Positions 27,048 through 36,274 of a stretch of 64,000 bases of DNA are shown in pieces. Source of the stretch: Herbaspirillum sp. alder98 (GTDB lineage Bacteria; Pseudomonadota; Gammaproteobacteria; Burkholderiales; Burkholderiaceae_D); the NCBI RefSeq assembly GCF_020179755.1, contig NZ_JAIUCY010000007.1, positions 177,297 to 241,296 of the forward strand, given 5' to 3'. Position numbers and translations under genes: made by a program. Under the pieces are notes generated by a model. It did not search any database. It saw only the letters and a program-made list of their open reading frames with translations, and was not told the DNA's origin. Numbering within the stretch: the first letter of the stretch is position 1; each line of letters opens with the position of its first letter.

Positions 27048-28069
27048 GGGCACCGGTCACCTGGTATCAGCCCACCGCTGACGCCGCCAACGTGCCGGCG
27101 CAGGTCGCCGAACGCGCACTGGAGTGGCTGATCGAATTGCAGAGCCAGCCGCTGCCCCCTGAAACCATCATCGAATGGACCCGCTGGCGCGCCGCGCATG
27201 ACGACCACGAGCGCGCCTGGCAGCGCATCGAATCGGTACGCGGCCGTTTGCAGCCGCTGGCCGGCACGGTCAGTTCGGCGGCCGCCCAGGCAGCGCTGGC
27301 GCCGCGCGGCTCGTCGCATCGGCGCCGTATCGTCAAGACCCTGGCCGTGATGATCTTCGCCGGCGGTGGCGCCTGGGGCGTGGCCAGCAATACGCCGTGG
27401 CGCGAGTGGAGTTCGGACTATCGCACTGCCATCGGCGAACGGCGTTCGCTGGCGCTGACCGACGGCACCCAGATCATGCTCAATACCACCACCGCCCTCG
27501 ATGTGCGCTATGACGTCAGCCAGCGGCGCCTGCGACTGGTCGCCGGCGAGTTGTTCGTGGCCACCGCGCAGGATGCCATGGCGCGCCCGTTCCTGGTCGA
27601 GACTGCGCATGGCACCGCCCAGGCGCTCGGCACCCGCTACAGCGTGCGCCAACTGGCGCATTCCACCGAGATCAAGGTATTCGAAGGCGCGGTGCGCATC
27701 GTGCCACGTGCGGCCGACCAGCAAGCGCTGGTGGTGCAGGCCGGACACCAGGCCAGCTTCAGCACCACCGACATCGAACCCGGCGAGCCGCTGGAAGCCA
27801 GTGCGCCGGCCTGGATCGATGGCTTTCTGATTGCGCGCAGCATGCGGCTGCACGACTTCATCGCCGAACTGGCCCGCTACAGCCGCGACAGCCTGGCCTG
27901 CGACCCGGCGATTGCCGAGTTGCGGGTATCGGGCTCGTTTCCGCTGGATGACCAGGCCAGGATACTCGAGACACTGGCCGCCACCCTCAACATCCAGGTC
28001 GAGACCCGCGAGCGTTTCCTGGGTGGGCGACGGGTGCGGGTCGGTCCAAAAGCGCTGCGACGCAGCTGA
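27044..28069 (+). CDS. FecR-type anti-sigma/signal transducer
   Basis: A 341-residue membrane-spanning regulator. The N-terminal DUF4880-type region (ALEWLIELQSQP...EWTRWRAAHDDHERAWQRI) binds the sigma factor in the cytoplasm; a single TM helix (IVKTLAVMIFAGGGAWGVA) lies about residues 96-116; the periplasmic FecR domain contains the DGTQIMLNTTTALDVRY and GTRYSVRQL signatures. The last ~50 residues resemble the FecR C-terminal STN-contacting segment. It starts on an ATGA overlap with the sigma gene and would pass the receptor's signal to FecI. Confidence 0.9.
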   Translation: MRAPVTWYQPTADAANVPAQVAERALEWLIELQSQPLPPETIIEWTRWRAAHDDHERAWQRIESVRGRLQPLAGTVSSAAAQAALAPRGSSHRRRIVKTLAVMIFAGGGAWGVASNTPWREWSSDYRTAIGERRSLALTDGTQIMLNTTTALDVRYDVSQRRLRLVAGELFVATAQDAMARPFLVETAHGTAQALGTRYSVRQLAHSTEIKVFEGAVRIVPRAADQQALVVQAGHQASFSTTDIEPGEPLEASAPAWIDGFLIARSMRLHDFIAELARYSRDSLACDPAIAELRVSGSFPLDDQARILETLAATLNIQVETRERFLGGRRVRVGPKALRRS

Positions 28070-28178
28070 CGGAAAAAATAATAAAAATAATGCCGCAAAG
28101 CTGATCCGTTTTTGCTTTTCGCGGGTCATGGTGGCGAGAACCACGTTTTCTAACCTCGCAAGGGAAGGTCGCATCTCG

Positions 28179-30620
28179 ATGGCGCAGACAAGGGCGTGCA
28201 GGGGCTACGCATGGTCGGTCCGGCAGCGCGCAGCGTCTGCCTGTACCGTCGCGCACCTGCTGCTGGGCGTCGCGGGCTTGGCCGTGGCGCCACTGCCCGG
28301 GCTGGTCCAGGCGCAAACCACGTTGGCGCGGCCTTATGACATTGCCCCGGGCCCGCTGGAAGAAGTGCTGAGTCGCTTCGGTCACGATGCCGGCATCCTG
28401 TTGTCGTTCCGTCCGGAACTCACCGTCGGGCTCGCCAGCGGCGGCCTGCGCGGCACCTACAGCATCGAGCAGGCGCTGTCGGCGTTGCTGGCCGATAGCG
28501 GCCTCGGGGCCACACGCCAGGCCAACGGCGGCTATCTGCTGGCGCGACCCGGCAGCGATGCCGGCCAGTCCGCGCCGCTGCCACCGGTGGTGATCAACGC
28601 CAGCCCCGATCGCGATGGCCTGGCCCCGTATGCCGGCGGCCAGCTGGCGCGCGGTGGCAGCCTCGGCATCCTGGGCTCGTCCAGCATCATGGATGTGCCG
28701 TTTTCAACCCTCAACTACACCGCCACCGTGCTGCAGGACCAGCAGGCGCGCACGCTGGCCGAAGTGGTCGTCAACGATGCCTCGGTGCGCATGCTGACCT
28801 CCACCGGCGGCTTCGGCGACACCTTCCAGATCCGCGGCTACAGCCTGGCCAATGACGATGTCGGGCTCAACGGCCTGTTCGGTCTTTCCTCGGCCGGCCA
28901 CATGCCGGCCGCCATCATGGAGCGGGTCGAAGTGCTGAAGGGACCGGGCACGGTGCTCAATGGCATCAGCCCCGGTGGCAGCGTCGGCGGCAGCATCAAC
29001 ATCGTCACCAAGCGCGCCGGCGAGACGCCCTTGACGCGCCTGACCACCAGCCTGCAAAGCCATGCCCAGGGCGGACTAGAGGCCGACGTGGGACGCCGCT
29101 TCGGCCCCGACAATGCCTGGGGCATACGGGTCAATGGCGTCTACAAGGATGGCGAGGCCGGCATCCGGGACGGCCGCCAGCAGCTGGGCGTGGGCGCGCT
29201 GGCGCTGGACTATCGCAGCCGCACCCTGCGCTGGTCGCTCGATGCGTTCAGCCAGCGCGAGGATGTCGAGAACTTCCGCCCGCAACTGGGGTTCCTGCCG
29301 GGCGTCACCGCGATCCCAGCGCCACCGCGCGCCGATAGCAACTTCTACCCCGGCACCCGGGTGCGCTTGTACGACGATGTGCTGGCGTCCCGGCTGGAAG
29401 TCGACCTGCGTCCCGAGCTGACCCTGCACGGCGCCATCGGCTACCGTAACGGCGCGTCATGGCAGAACCTGCCGACCGGCTCGGTCGACGCCGCCGGCAA
29501 TGGCACGCTGCGCAATGCCTACTACGACGCCACCACCCGCACCACCACCGCCGACCTGGGCCTGCGGTTGCGCCTGCAGGGCGCCGGCGTGCGTCATGCC
29601 ATCGATGCCGGCCTGACGCAGTTGCGCCAGGTGGGCGGCAACGCCTATGTGACATCGACCGATACGGCCCGTTACAGCATCTACAGTGCTGCGCCATTGC
29701 CCGCGATCACGGATGCGCGCACGGCGCCTAAAAAAGCCTACGAGATGGTGCTCACCAGCGTGACCCTGACCGACACGCTGTCGATGCTCGACGACCACTT
29801 CCGACTCTTCCTCGGCGCCCGCCAGCAGCAGGTGCGCTACGACAGCTATGACACCCAATCCGGCGTGCAGGAGTCGGCCTACCGGGCCAGCGCGCTGTCG
29901 CCGCTGCTGGGCGTGGTGATCAAGCCCGACGACGACGTCGCGCTTTATGCCAACTACACCGCCGGCCTCACGCGCGGCACCATCGTCCCCTCGGGCATGG
30001 TGAATGCTGGCGAGATCCTGCCGCCGTATCGCTCGCGCCAGCTGGAAACCGGCGTCAAGGTCGACTGGGGCCGCATGATGACCAGCGCGGCCCTGTTCCA
30101 GATCGACAATCCCAGCGCCGTCATCACGCAACTTCCGGGTACGCCGTCGGCCACCTCCTATGGCTACGATGGCCAGCAACGCAATCGCGGGCTGGAGCTG
30201 GCCGCCTATGGCGAACCAATGTCCGATGTGCGCCTGATGGCCAGCGCCACGTTCTACAACGCCCGGCTATTGCGTACCACCAACCATGCCAACGATGGCC
30301 ATGTGGCCCCGGGCGTGCCACGCCGCGCCTTCAACCTGGGGGCGGATTGGGATACGCCGTGGCTGGCCGGCCTGGCGTTGAACGCGCGAGCGCTGCATAC
30401 CTCGCCGGTCTATTTCAATGCCGGGAACCAGCTACGCCTGCCGGGCTGGACCCGCTTCGATATCGGGGCTCGCTACCGCACCCGCATCGGCGCGCGCCAG
30501 CTGGTCCTGCGGGCCACGGTCGAGAACCTGTTCAACCGCGATTACTGGCTGATTGCCACGCCTTACGTGACCGTCGCCGCCGCGCGCACGGTATTGCTGT
30601 CGGCTGCCGTCGATTTCTGA
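28179..30620 (+). CDS. TonB-dependent siderophore receptor with signalling (STN) domain
   Basis: An 813-residue outer-membrane receptor from the ATG at 28179, chosen because AAGGGAAGG lies upstream; an ATG at 28128 would add 17 residues. After a signal peptide ending ...LVQAQ, a secretin/TonB N-terminal domain (PLEEVLSRFGHDAGILLSFR) marks it as a FecA/FpvA-type signalling transducer. The plug includes FQIRGYSL and VEVLKGPGTVLNG; the barrel ends with ENLFNRDYW and a terminal VDF. Its ligand is an unknown ferric siderophore. With FecI-FecR it forms a complete cell-surface signalling system. It converges on the next gene with a 3-base gap. Confidence 0.93.
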   Translation: MAQTRACRGYAWSVRQRAASACTVAHLLLGVAGLAVAPLPGLVQAQTTLARPYDIAPGPLEEVLSRFGHDAGILLSFRPELTVGLASGGLRGTYSIEQALSALLADSGLGATRQANGGYLLARPGSDAGQSAPLPPVVINASPDRDGLAPYAGGQLARGGSLGILGSSSIMDVPFSTLNYTATVLQDQQARTLAEVVVNDASVRMLTSTGGFGDTFQIRGYSLANDDVGLNGLFGLSSAGHMPAAIMERVEVLKGPGTVLNGISPGGSVGGSINIVTKRAGETPLTRLTTSLQSHAQGGLEADVGRRFGPDNAWGIRVNGVYKDGEAGIRDGRQQLGVGALALDYRSRTLRWSLDAFSQREDVENFRPQLGFLPGVTAIPAPPRADSNFYPGTRVRLYDDVLASRLEVDLRPELTLHGAIGYRNGASWQNLPTGSVDAAGNGTLRNAYYDATTRTTTADLGLRLRLQGAGVRHAIDAGLTQLRQVGGNAYVTSTDTARYSIYSAAPLPAITDARTAPKKAYEMVLTSVTLTDTLSMLDDHFRLFLGARQQQVRYDSYDTQSGVQESAYRASALSPLLGVVIKPDDDVALYANYTAGLTRGTIVPSGMVNAGEILPPYRSRQLETGVKVDWGRMMTSAALFQIDNPSAVITQLPGTPSATSYGYDGQQRNRGLELAAYGEPMSDVRLMASATFYNARLLRTTNHANDGHVAPGVPRRAFNLGADWDTPWLAGLALNARALHTSPVYFNAGNQLRLPGWTRFDIGARYRTRIGARQLVLRATVENLFNRDYWLIATPYVTVAAARTVLLSAAVDF

Positions 30621-30623
30621 GCC

Positions 30624-31502
30624 TTAGCGCTCGGGCCGGCTCAATTCATCCACCAGTGGTGGCGGCAGGTAATGCGGGCCGTCGAAGATGGTGACGTGAT
30701 AGTCGCGATACAGGTTGACCTGGGGTCGGATCTCGGCGGCGGTGGCACTGCGAAAGCCGCCGCCGACCTGGGGCCGGAAAGCCTCGGCGATGATGCGCAG
30801 GCGGCCGCTGCCGAGCCGCCGGCTCAAGACTTCGGCGTAATGCAGCGCCACCTGCGGCTGGCGCGCATAGACGCCGACGCCATCCTGGAAGAACACGCCC
30901 ACGTCCGGCGGCAGCCATTTCATCAAGCCGTCGGCCAGCGCCTCCGGGCCGACATTGGCACTGTCATAGACGGTAATCCAGAGCGGACGCGGCAACTTGG
31001 CCAGCAGGGCGCCCAGACGGGGCGCCTCGGACCAGGTGGGATCGATCTCTACCGGAAAATACCAGCCGCTCACCTTCAGCGGCGTCGGCAACTTGGCCAG
31101 CTCGATGGAATCGGCCACCAGTTGCTCGATGTCGGCGCGCGCCACCTTTTCGTCAAAGCGGCCCGCCAGGCCCATGATCACCTTGCGCGCCCAGGGTTCA
31201 TGCGCAATGCGGTGCCAGTCCGGCAGGTTGGGGGCGGCCGGCATGGCGCTGCCTGGCACGAAGGCCATGCCATCCACTGCGCTCCACTGCACCAGCAGCT
31301 CACGCGCACCCAGTTGATCCCAGTTGCCCCGGGGCATGGCGGTGGCATTGTCGGGTTGCCAGACCACGCCATCGACCTGCAGCGGCTCGCCCAGGCGGGC
31401 CCGGGAAGGATCACAGCCGGCGCAGGCGCCCAGCAGCAATGCCGCCCCCAGCGACAAGGCGGTCAGTAGGACGCGGCGCGCCGGGCGGCCGGCAGGTTGC
31501 AT
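30624..31502 (-). CDS. YbcH/DUF4434-like lipoprotein of the exopolysaccharide operon
   Basis: A 292-residue exported protein with a lipobox-like signal (ALLLGACAGC), so probably an outer-membrane-anchored lipoprotein. Segments VDGVVWQPDN, ELLVQWSAVDGMAF, GWYFPVEIDPTW and GVFFQDGVGV match what I recall of E. coli YbcH and of DUF4434 TIM-barrel glycosidase-like proteins (conserved W-Q, E-I-D and QDG). In E. coli ybcH sits in the nfrAB operon, as here. It could be a polysaccharide-modifying or hydrolysing enzyme; two acidic residues (E and D in VEID) are candidates. Start at the ATG at 31502; a TTG at 31511 is less likely. It is last in the operon. Confidence 0.75.
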   Translation of the reverse strand: MQPAGRPARRVLLTALSLGAALLLGACAGCDPSRARLGEPLQVDGVVWQPDNATAMPRGNWDQLGARELLVQWSAVDGMAFVPGSAMPAAPNLPDWHRIAHEPWARKVIMGLAGRFDEKVARADIEQLVADSIELAKLPTPLKVSGWYFPVEIDPTWSEAPRLGALLAKLPRPLWITVYDSANVGPEALADGLMKWLPPDVGVFFQDGVGVYARQPQVALHYAEVLSRRLGSGRLRIIAEAFRPQVGGGFRSATAAEIRPQVNLYRDYHVTIFDGPHYLPPPLVDELSRPER

Positions 31503-31537
31503 GCTGGACAAGAAAACCTCACCGAAAATTGATCCGG

Positions 31538-34063
31538 TCAGTAGGACAGCGTAGTGGTCACGAAGAATCCCTTGGCGCGTTCATCGCCCTGGATCTTGAA
31601 GCGGTACTGCAATGACAGGTCGAGCGATGCGCGCGGCGCGTGATAGGTGTCCGCCCGGAACCAGTAGCGCAGGTTGATGCCCGGGCCAAACCCGGTGGCG
31701 CTGCGGTTGCTGTTGAGCGAGTTGTAGTCGGTATTGAGGGTCAGGTGCGGAAACGCCACCAGCCCCGGCAGGATGTTGTCCAGCCGCACGCTGCGTCCGG
31801 CCTGCAGCGACGCCACGCCGTAGGTCTGGGGGTGTTGCAGGTAGCGACCGGCCTCGGCATACCACTGGGTGGTCCACCACGACGCGCGGTCCGCGCGCAG
31901 GTCGGTGCCGATGCCGTCCGAATAAGCCAGTTGCGCCAGCCAGTCGGCCGATGCCTGTGAGCCCAGCGGCACCAGGCGTCCCATCGAGACCACCACGTTC
32001 TGGCTGGAAAACGGCTTCCAGCGCGCACCCACGGTGGCTTGCGCAGTCTGCGCGCCGGTGCTGCCGCCGGACTGGTCCTGCAGCGTCTGGAATGCCCGAC
32101 CGAACACTTCAACCGTGCGGCCATCCATGTAACCGAACGGCCGCCACCAGAGTTCGGCGCCCGCCTGCAGCGTGCTGGCGCGGCTGGATGCCCCCGGGCG
32201 TCCACCGTTGCCGGCGCTGGGACCGCCGCCGCTGCGCATGATGGAGGCAGTCGCGCCGACACTGCGGTCGACGCTCGAGATGGCGCGCCGGGTGTCGAAA
32301 CGCTGCTGGTCAGTGCGCTCGATGCGACCGCCGTCGGCGGCGTCGACGCTGCGTTCGAACCAGGCCAGGGCGCGGCTGTCGTCGCCCTCATGCAGCGCTG
32401 CGAAAGCGGCGTCTTCCAGCGCATTGTCGGGCAACTTGCCGGCCACATCGGCGCGACTGAAGGCCGCTTGCGCAGCGTCGCTGTCGCCGGCGCGTTGCGC
32501 CAGGTAAGCCATTTGCAGATCATCCAGATCGTCCAGTGCGCCAGCGTCGCGCCCGGCGATGAATTTCTCGCGCGCCTGGCGGCTGCGGCCGGTATTGGCC
32601 AGCAAGGTGATCTCGGATGCAAGCGGCAAGCCGCCTGCGTCCAGCGCGGCGCGGTAGTCGGCCCGGGCCTCGGCATTGCGGCCCAGTCGTTCGCGAATGG
32701 CGCCACGTCGCGCCAGCATCGGTCCCAACTCGACGGCTTGTTGTGACACGGCGTCGGTGGCCGCCTGTTCGGCCGGGACCCATTGCTCGGCCGCGACCAG
32801 CGCATCAAGCTGCAGCGCGCGATAGTCGAGATTGCCGGGCGCCAGTTGCACCGCAGCGCCGGCCGCTTCGGCGGCGCGCGCATAGTCGCGTTCATCCATG
32901 GCGCGATAGGCAATCAGTGCCTGGTCGTAACCGCGATCGCGCGGCACGGCGCCCGGCGCCACCAGGCAACCGTCAAGGGCGGCACCCGCGCTGCAATCGA
33001 GGCTCGGCACCGGAAACTGTTTGGCACTCAGCGGCGCGGCATCGTCATGCAGCGCCAGGGCGGCGCGTCGATAACGCGTCAGCGCCTGTTGCGCGGCCAG
33101 CCGCGTCTGGCGCCACTGCGCCGCCCGCATCTGGTCGCTCATGTCGACGCTATCGTCGTCGAGCAGGTCCAATGCGCGCTGGGGTCGTTGCAACGCCAAT
33201 TCGGCGTCGGCTTCGAGCAATCTGGCCGGCAATTGTTCGTGGCCGCGTGCCAGCGCACGCGCCTGCGCGAAGTCGGCCATGGCCTCTTGCTCGCGCCCCT
33301 GGCGCAGGCGCGCATAGGCGCGCAGCAGCAGCGGCCCGGCGCGATATTCGTCACGGGCGCGCGCCTCATCGGCCACCTGTTCGGCCTGTTGCAACTGTTC
33401 GTCGCGCAGCAGCGCCGTGGCCAGCAGCAAGCGATAGGAAATATTCTCGGGCGCGTACTGCACCGCCATCTGCGCTGCCGCGACTTCGCCCGCTGCGTCA
33501 TTGCGTTGCTGCGCCTGCATCGCCAGCGCGGCCTGCATCGCCGCCATCTCGCGCCGCAATTCCAACTGACGGCGCTGCAATGGCGCGCTGCTGCCCGCCA
33601 TCTGCTGGCCTTGCGCCAGCGCTTGCTGCGCCTGCTCGTATTGACGGGTCTGGTTCAGCGCATTGCCCAGCAACAGCCAATAGGCATCGTTGCGCGGCGA
33701 CTTCGCCACCGCCTGGCGCGCCAGCCTGACGGCGTCGTCATGACGACCGGCGGCGGTGGCTCGATAGGCCGCGCTGGCATCGGCATAACCGGCGTCGCGT
33801 GAGGCGGCGCCGGCGGCCCGTTGTTCACGTAGTTGGCGCAGTTGTCGACGCAGCTCCGGCGAATCAGGACGCAGCCGGATCGCTTCGCGCAACTGCGCCT
33901 GCGCGCGCTGGTAGTCGCCGCGTGCCGACGACGCATAGGCCTGCTGCGCCAGCTGATAGGCCGGACCCGACAGGGGCAGCGGCAACACCTGCGTCTGTGC
34001 CTGCGCCAGCGGCGTGGCCAGCCACGCGGCCAGCAGGGTCAGAAAAAGGCGGTGTGGTTTCAT
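31538..34063 (-). CDS. nfrA: NfrA-like outer-membrane TPR/beta-barrel protein
   Basis: An 841-residue exported protein: signal peptide 1-22 (cleavage after AQA), then ~500 residues of Ala-rich tetratricopeptide-like helical repeats (SPRNDAYWLLLGNALNQTRQ is one clear unit), and a C-terminal region of ~240 residues rich in alternating hydrophobic residues ending VTTTLSY, consistent with an outer-membrane barrel. This is the layout of NfrA, the E. coli outer-membrane phage N4 receptor and polysaccharide exporter, and of BcsC/PgaA-type secretion proteins. It is located directly after the glycosyltransferase gene (28-base gap), so it most likely exports the product. Confidence 0.82.
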   Translation of the reverse strand: MKPHRLFLTLLAAWLATPLAQAQTQVLPLPLSGPAYQLAQQAYASSARGDYQRAQAQLREAIRLRPDSPELRRQLRQLREQRAAGAASRDAGYADASAAYRATAAGRHDDAVRLARQAVAKSPRNDAYWLLLGNALNQTRQYEQAQQALAQGQQMAGSSAPLQRRQLELRREMAAMQAALAMQAQQRNDAAGEVAAAQMAVQYAPENISYRLLLATALLRDEQLQQAEQVADEARARDEYRAGPLLLRAYARLRQGREQEAMADFAQARALARGHEQLPARLLEADAELALQRPQRALDLLDDDSVDMSDQMRAAQWRQTRLAAQQALTRYRRAALALHDDAAPLSAKQFPVPSLDCSAGAALDGCLVAPGAVPRDRGYDQALIAYRAMDERDYARAAEAAGAAVQLAPGNLDYRALQLDALVAAEQWVPAEQAATDAVSQQAVELGPMLARRGAIRERLGRNAEARADYRAALDAGGLPLASEITLLANTGRSRQAREKFIAGRDAGALDDLDDLQMAYLAQRAGDSDAAQAAFSRADVAGKLPDNALEDAAFAALHEGDDSRALAWFERSVDAADGGRIERTDQQRFDTRRAISSVDRSVGATASIMRSGGGPSAGNGGRPGASSRASTLQAGAELWWRPFGYMDGRTVEVFGRAFQTLQDQSGGSTGAQTAQATVGARWKPFSSQNVVVSMGRLVPLGSQASADWLAQLAYSDGIGTDLRADRASWWTTQWYAEAGRYLQHPQTYGVASLQAGRSVRLDNILPGLVAFPHLTLNTDYNSLNSNRSATGFGPGINLRYWFRADTYHAPRASLDLSLQYRFKIQGDERAKGFFVTTTLSY

Positions 34064-34091
34064 CTTCTTGTTCTCATGGGGATGACAGGTT

Positions 34092-36263
34092 TCAGGCCGG
34101 ACCGGCGCGACCTTGCGCCAGCAGGCTACGCTGCTGATTCACGGCCTGTTCGATGGCCTCGCGCGAGATCACCGCTTCGTTGACCAGGTAGTCGCCGATG
34201 CGGCCATGTCGTTCCGGCCGGTAGCGCGTCATGGCGGCCTCGAATACAGGACGCGACAGCAAGCCGCTGGTGATCAGCAGGTCGCCCAGCAGCGGCACCC
34301 GGGCCTCGGTCTGGTCGCGATCGAAGGCATTGCGCTGGCCGCGCAACAGGCGCAGGCCGGCCGCAATCTCGGACTCGCGCGCCACCATCGCGAATGGGGC
34401 GCGTCCCAATAGGGTTTCCAGTTCTCCGCGTGCCTGTTCACTCAGGGCGCTGGCCACCGCGATGCGCGCCAGGCCTTCATCGGGGTGGCCGTCGGTGCCA
34501 GGGCCGAGATAGAGCGCTCGCAGGCGGGCGCATGCCTCGTCGGGCAACTGGCCGGCATGACGCTCGACCAGCTCACGCGTGAGCGCCACGCGCGGCAGCC
34601 GCTCCTGATAGGCCAGCGCCTCGGCCAGGGTTTCTTCATCCAGCCAGCCGTGCGACACCATGACCGATCCCAGCGGCATCTGGGTCCGCCGCTGCTCTTC
34701 CAGGGCGCGCGCCAGCGTGCTGTCGTCGACCGCCTGCCAGGTCTTGAGCAGGTCGCCCAGACGCTGGCGCGGGCGGGTGGCCGCGCCTTCGTTGGGAAAA
34801 TCATGCATGGTCTTGTCCCAGGCCAGGGCGCGGCCCGCGAACAGGTACAACAAGAACAGGCGCCAGGCGCGGGCGACCGCCATGAAGTTGACGAAGTTGG
34901 CCACCACCATGCGCGGCAGCGCCATCAGCCCGTGCCGCCATCCATACAGTTGGGTGGTGAAATAAAAACGGTGGCCGGCGCGATTGAGCATGGCCAGCGC
35001 ATTGAGCAGCAATACCGTGCGCCACCATCCGTCGCCGGCCAGCAGGGGCGGGTAGAACACATCCCACCACTGGAAAGTGGTGGCCGCCGAAAAGATCAGG
35101 AACTGCAATGCCAGCACATAGGCCAGCATGCTGACGAAGGCGGTGATGACGCCCTTGCGGTCGTGCAGCAGCAGGTAGCGTTCGGCCAGCGGTCCCTTCC
35201 ACGCCATCTGTTCCCAGCTTTGCAGGCCGATGCCGATCACCCAGCGCGCCTTCTGGCGATAGGCCTGGCGAAAGCGGTCGGGAAAGTATTCACGTACGGC
35301 CAGCGGAATCTCGAGCGTGCTGTCGATGGTGCGCTTGCCGCTGCCGAAGAACCAGGGCTTGCGGCGCACCGTGTACTTGACCGGAAAGCGCGCGAAGATG
35401 GTCTGCATGCCCATCTGCGACAGACGCGTGCCGACTTCGTAATCCTCGGTGAGGCTGGCCACGTTGAAGGGTTCGCCGTCGGACTCGGCCATCAGCGCAT
35501 GCAGCGCGCGGCGCGAGAAGCAAGTGCCCACGCCGGCCGACGGCACCATGCCGGCCACGCTTTCGCGCACCATCATGTCCTTGGCGTGGCTCTCGGCGAA
35601 TTCGTCCATGTAGGTGCCGGCCACCAGCTCGAACCATTCACGTTCCAGCGAGGCCACCGGCAACTGGATCATGTCCTTGCGGGGCAGCAGGTAGTTGAAG
35701 AACTTCAACTCCTGCGGGTGCAGCACGTCTTCGCTGTCGTGCAGCACCACGCCGGCAAACTCGACATCGTGACGCTGCTCGTAGGCGAAAATCGCCTTGA
35801 CCACCCAGTTCAGGCAGTCGGCCTTGCAGGTGGGGCCGGCGTGCGGCACCTCGACCCGGTGCAATTGCTTGTAGCGCACCCGCATGCGCTCGACTTCTTC
35901 GATGGTGCCGGCGTCGTTGACGTAGGTGCCCACGAAGATCTGGTACTGGTGGTAGTCGAGCACCGCCACCATGTCTTCGACCATCTGGGCGATGACGTCG
36001 CGCTCCATCCAGGCCGGGACCATGATGGCGATCGGCTGCTCGTCGCGCTGGTGCAGTTGCTCCACCGTCAGGGGCGTACGCACGCGGTCGATGGTGAAGC
36101 TGCGGTAGATGCGGCGGGTCCAGTACCAGAGGTCGAAGAACAGATCGTCCAGCGCCGACAGCAGGATCAGGATGGCCACCACGGCAGCGGCAATTTCCAG
36201 CGCCGAATAATAATTGGCGAACAGGAAGTTGAGCTGGGCCGTGGCATTGGCAGTGGTAAACAT
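34092..36263 (-). CDS. nfrB: NfrB-like family 2 glycosyltransferase with C-terminal MshEN domains
   Basis: A 723-residue inner-membrane enzyme. One N-terminal TM (about 22-44), then a GT2 catalytic domain with the DxD-like DSED (176-179), the catalytic TED (272-274) and the processive QKARW motif (337-341), followed by about four to five TMs (366-480). The C-terminal ~220 residues contain MshEN repeats: RLGDLLKTW...LARALEEQ from residue 501, PLGSVMVSHGWLDEETLAEA, and a second pair around 655-710. MshEN domains bind cyclic di-GMP. It matches the E. coli NfrB architecture, so it should be a c-di-GMP-responsive polysaccharide synthase. Confidence 0.87.
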   Translation of the reverse strand: MFTTANATAQLNFLFANYYSALEIAAAVVAILILLSALDDLFFDLWYWTRRIYRSFTIDRVRTPLTVEQLHQRDEQPIAIMVPAWMERDVIAQMVEDMVAVLDYHQYQIFVGTYVNDAGTIEEVERMRVRYKQLHRVEVPHAGPTCKADCLNWVVKAIFAYEQRHDVEFAGVVLHDSEDVLHPQELKFFNYLLPRKDMIQLPVASLEREWFELVAGTYMDEFAESHAKDMMVRESVAGMVPSAGVGTCFSRRALHALMAESDGEPFNVASLTEDYEVGTRLSQMGMQTIFARFPVKYTVRRKPWFFGSGKRTIDSTLEIPLAVREYFPDRFRQAYRQKARWVIGIGLQSWEQMAWKGPLAERYLLLHDRKGVITAFVSMLAYVLALQFLIFSAATTFQWWDVFYPPLLAGDGWWRTVLLLNALAMLNRAGHRFYFTTQLYGWRHGLMALPRMVVANFVNFMAVARAWRLFLLYLFAGRALAWDKTMHDFPNEGAATRPRQRLGDLLKTWQAVDDSTLARALEEQRRTQMPLGSVMVSHGWLDEETLAEALAYQERLPRVALTRELVERHAGQLPDEACARLRALYLGPGTDGHPDEGLARIAVASALSEQARGELETLLGRAPFAMVARESEIAAGLRLLRGQRNAFDRDQTEARVPLLGDLLITSGLLSRPVFEAAMTRYRPERHGRIGDYLVNEAVISREAIEQAVNQQRSLLAQGRAGPA

Positions 36264-36274
36264 GGCCGTTCCCG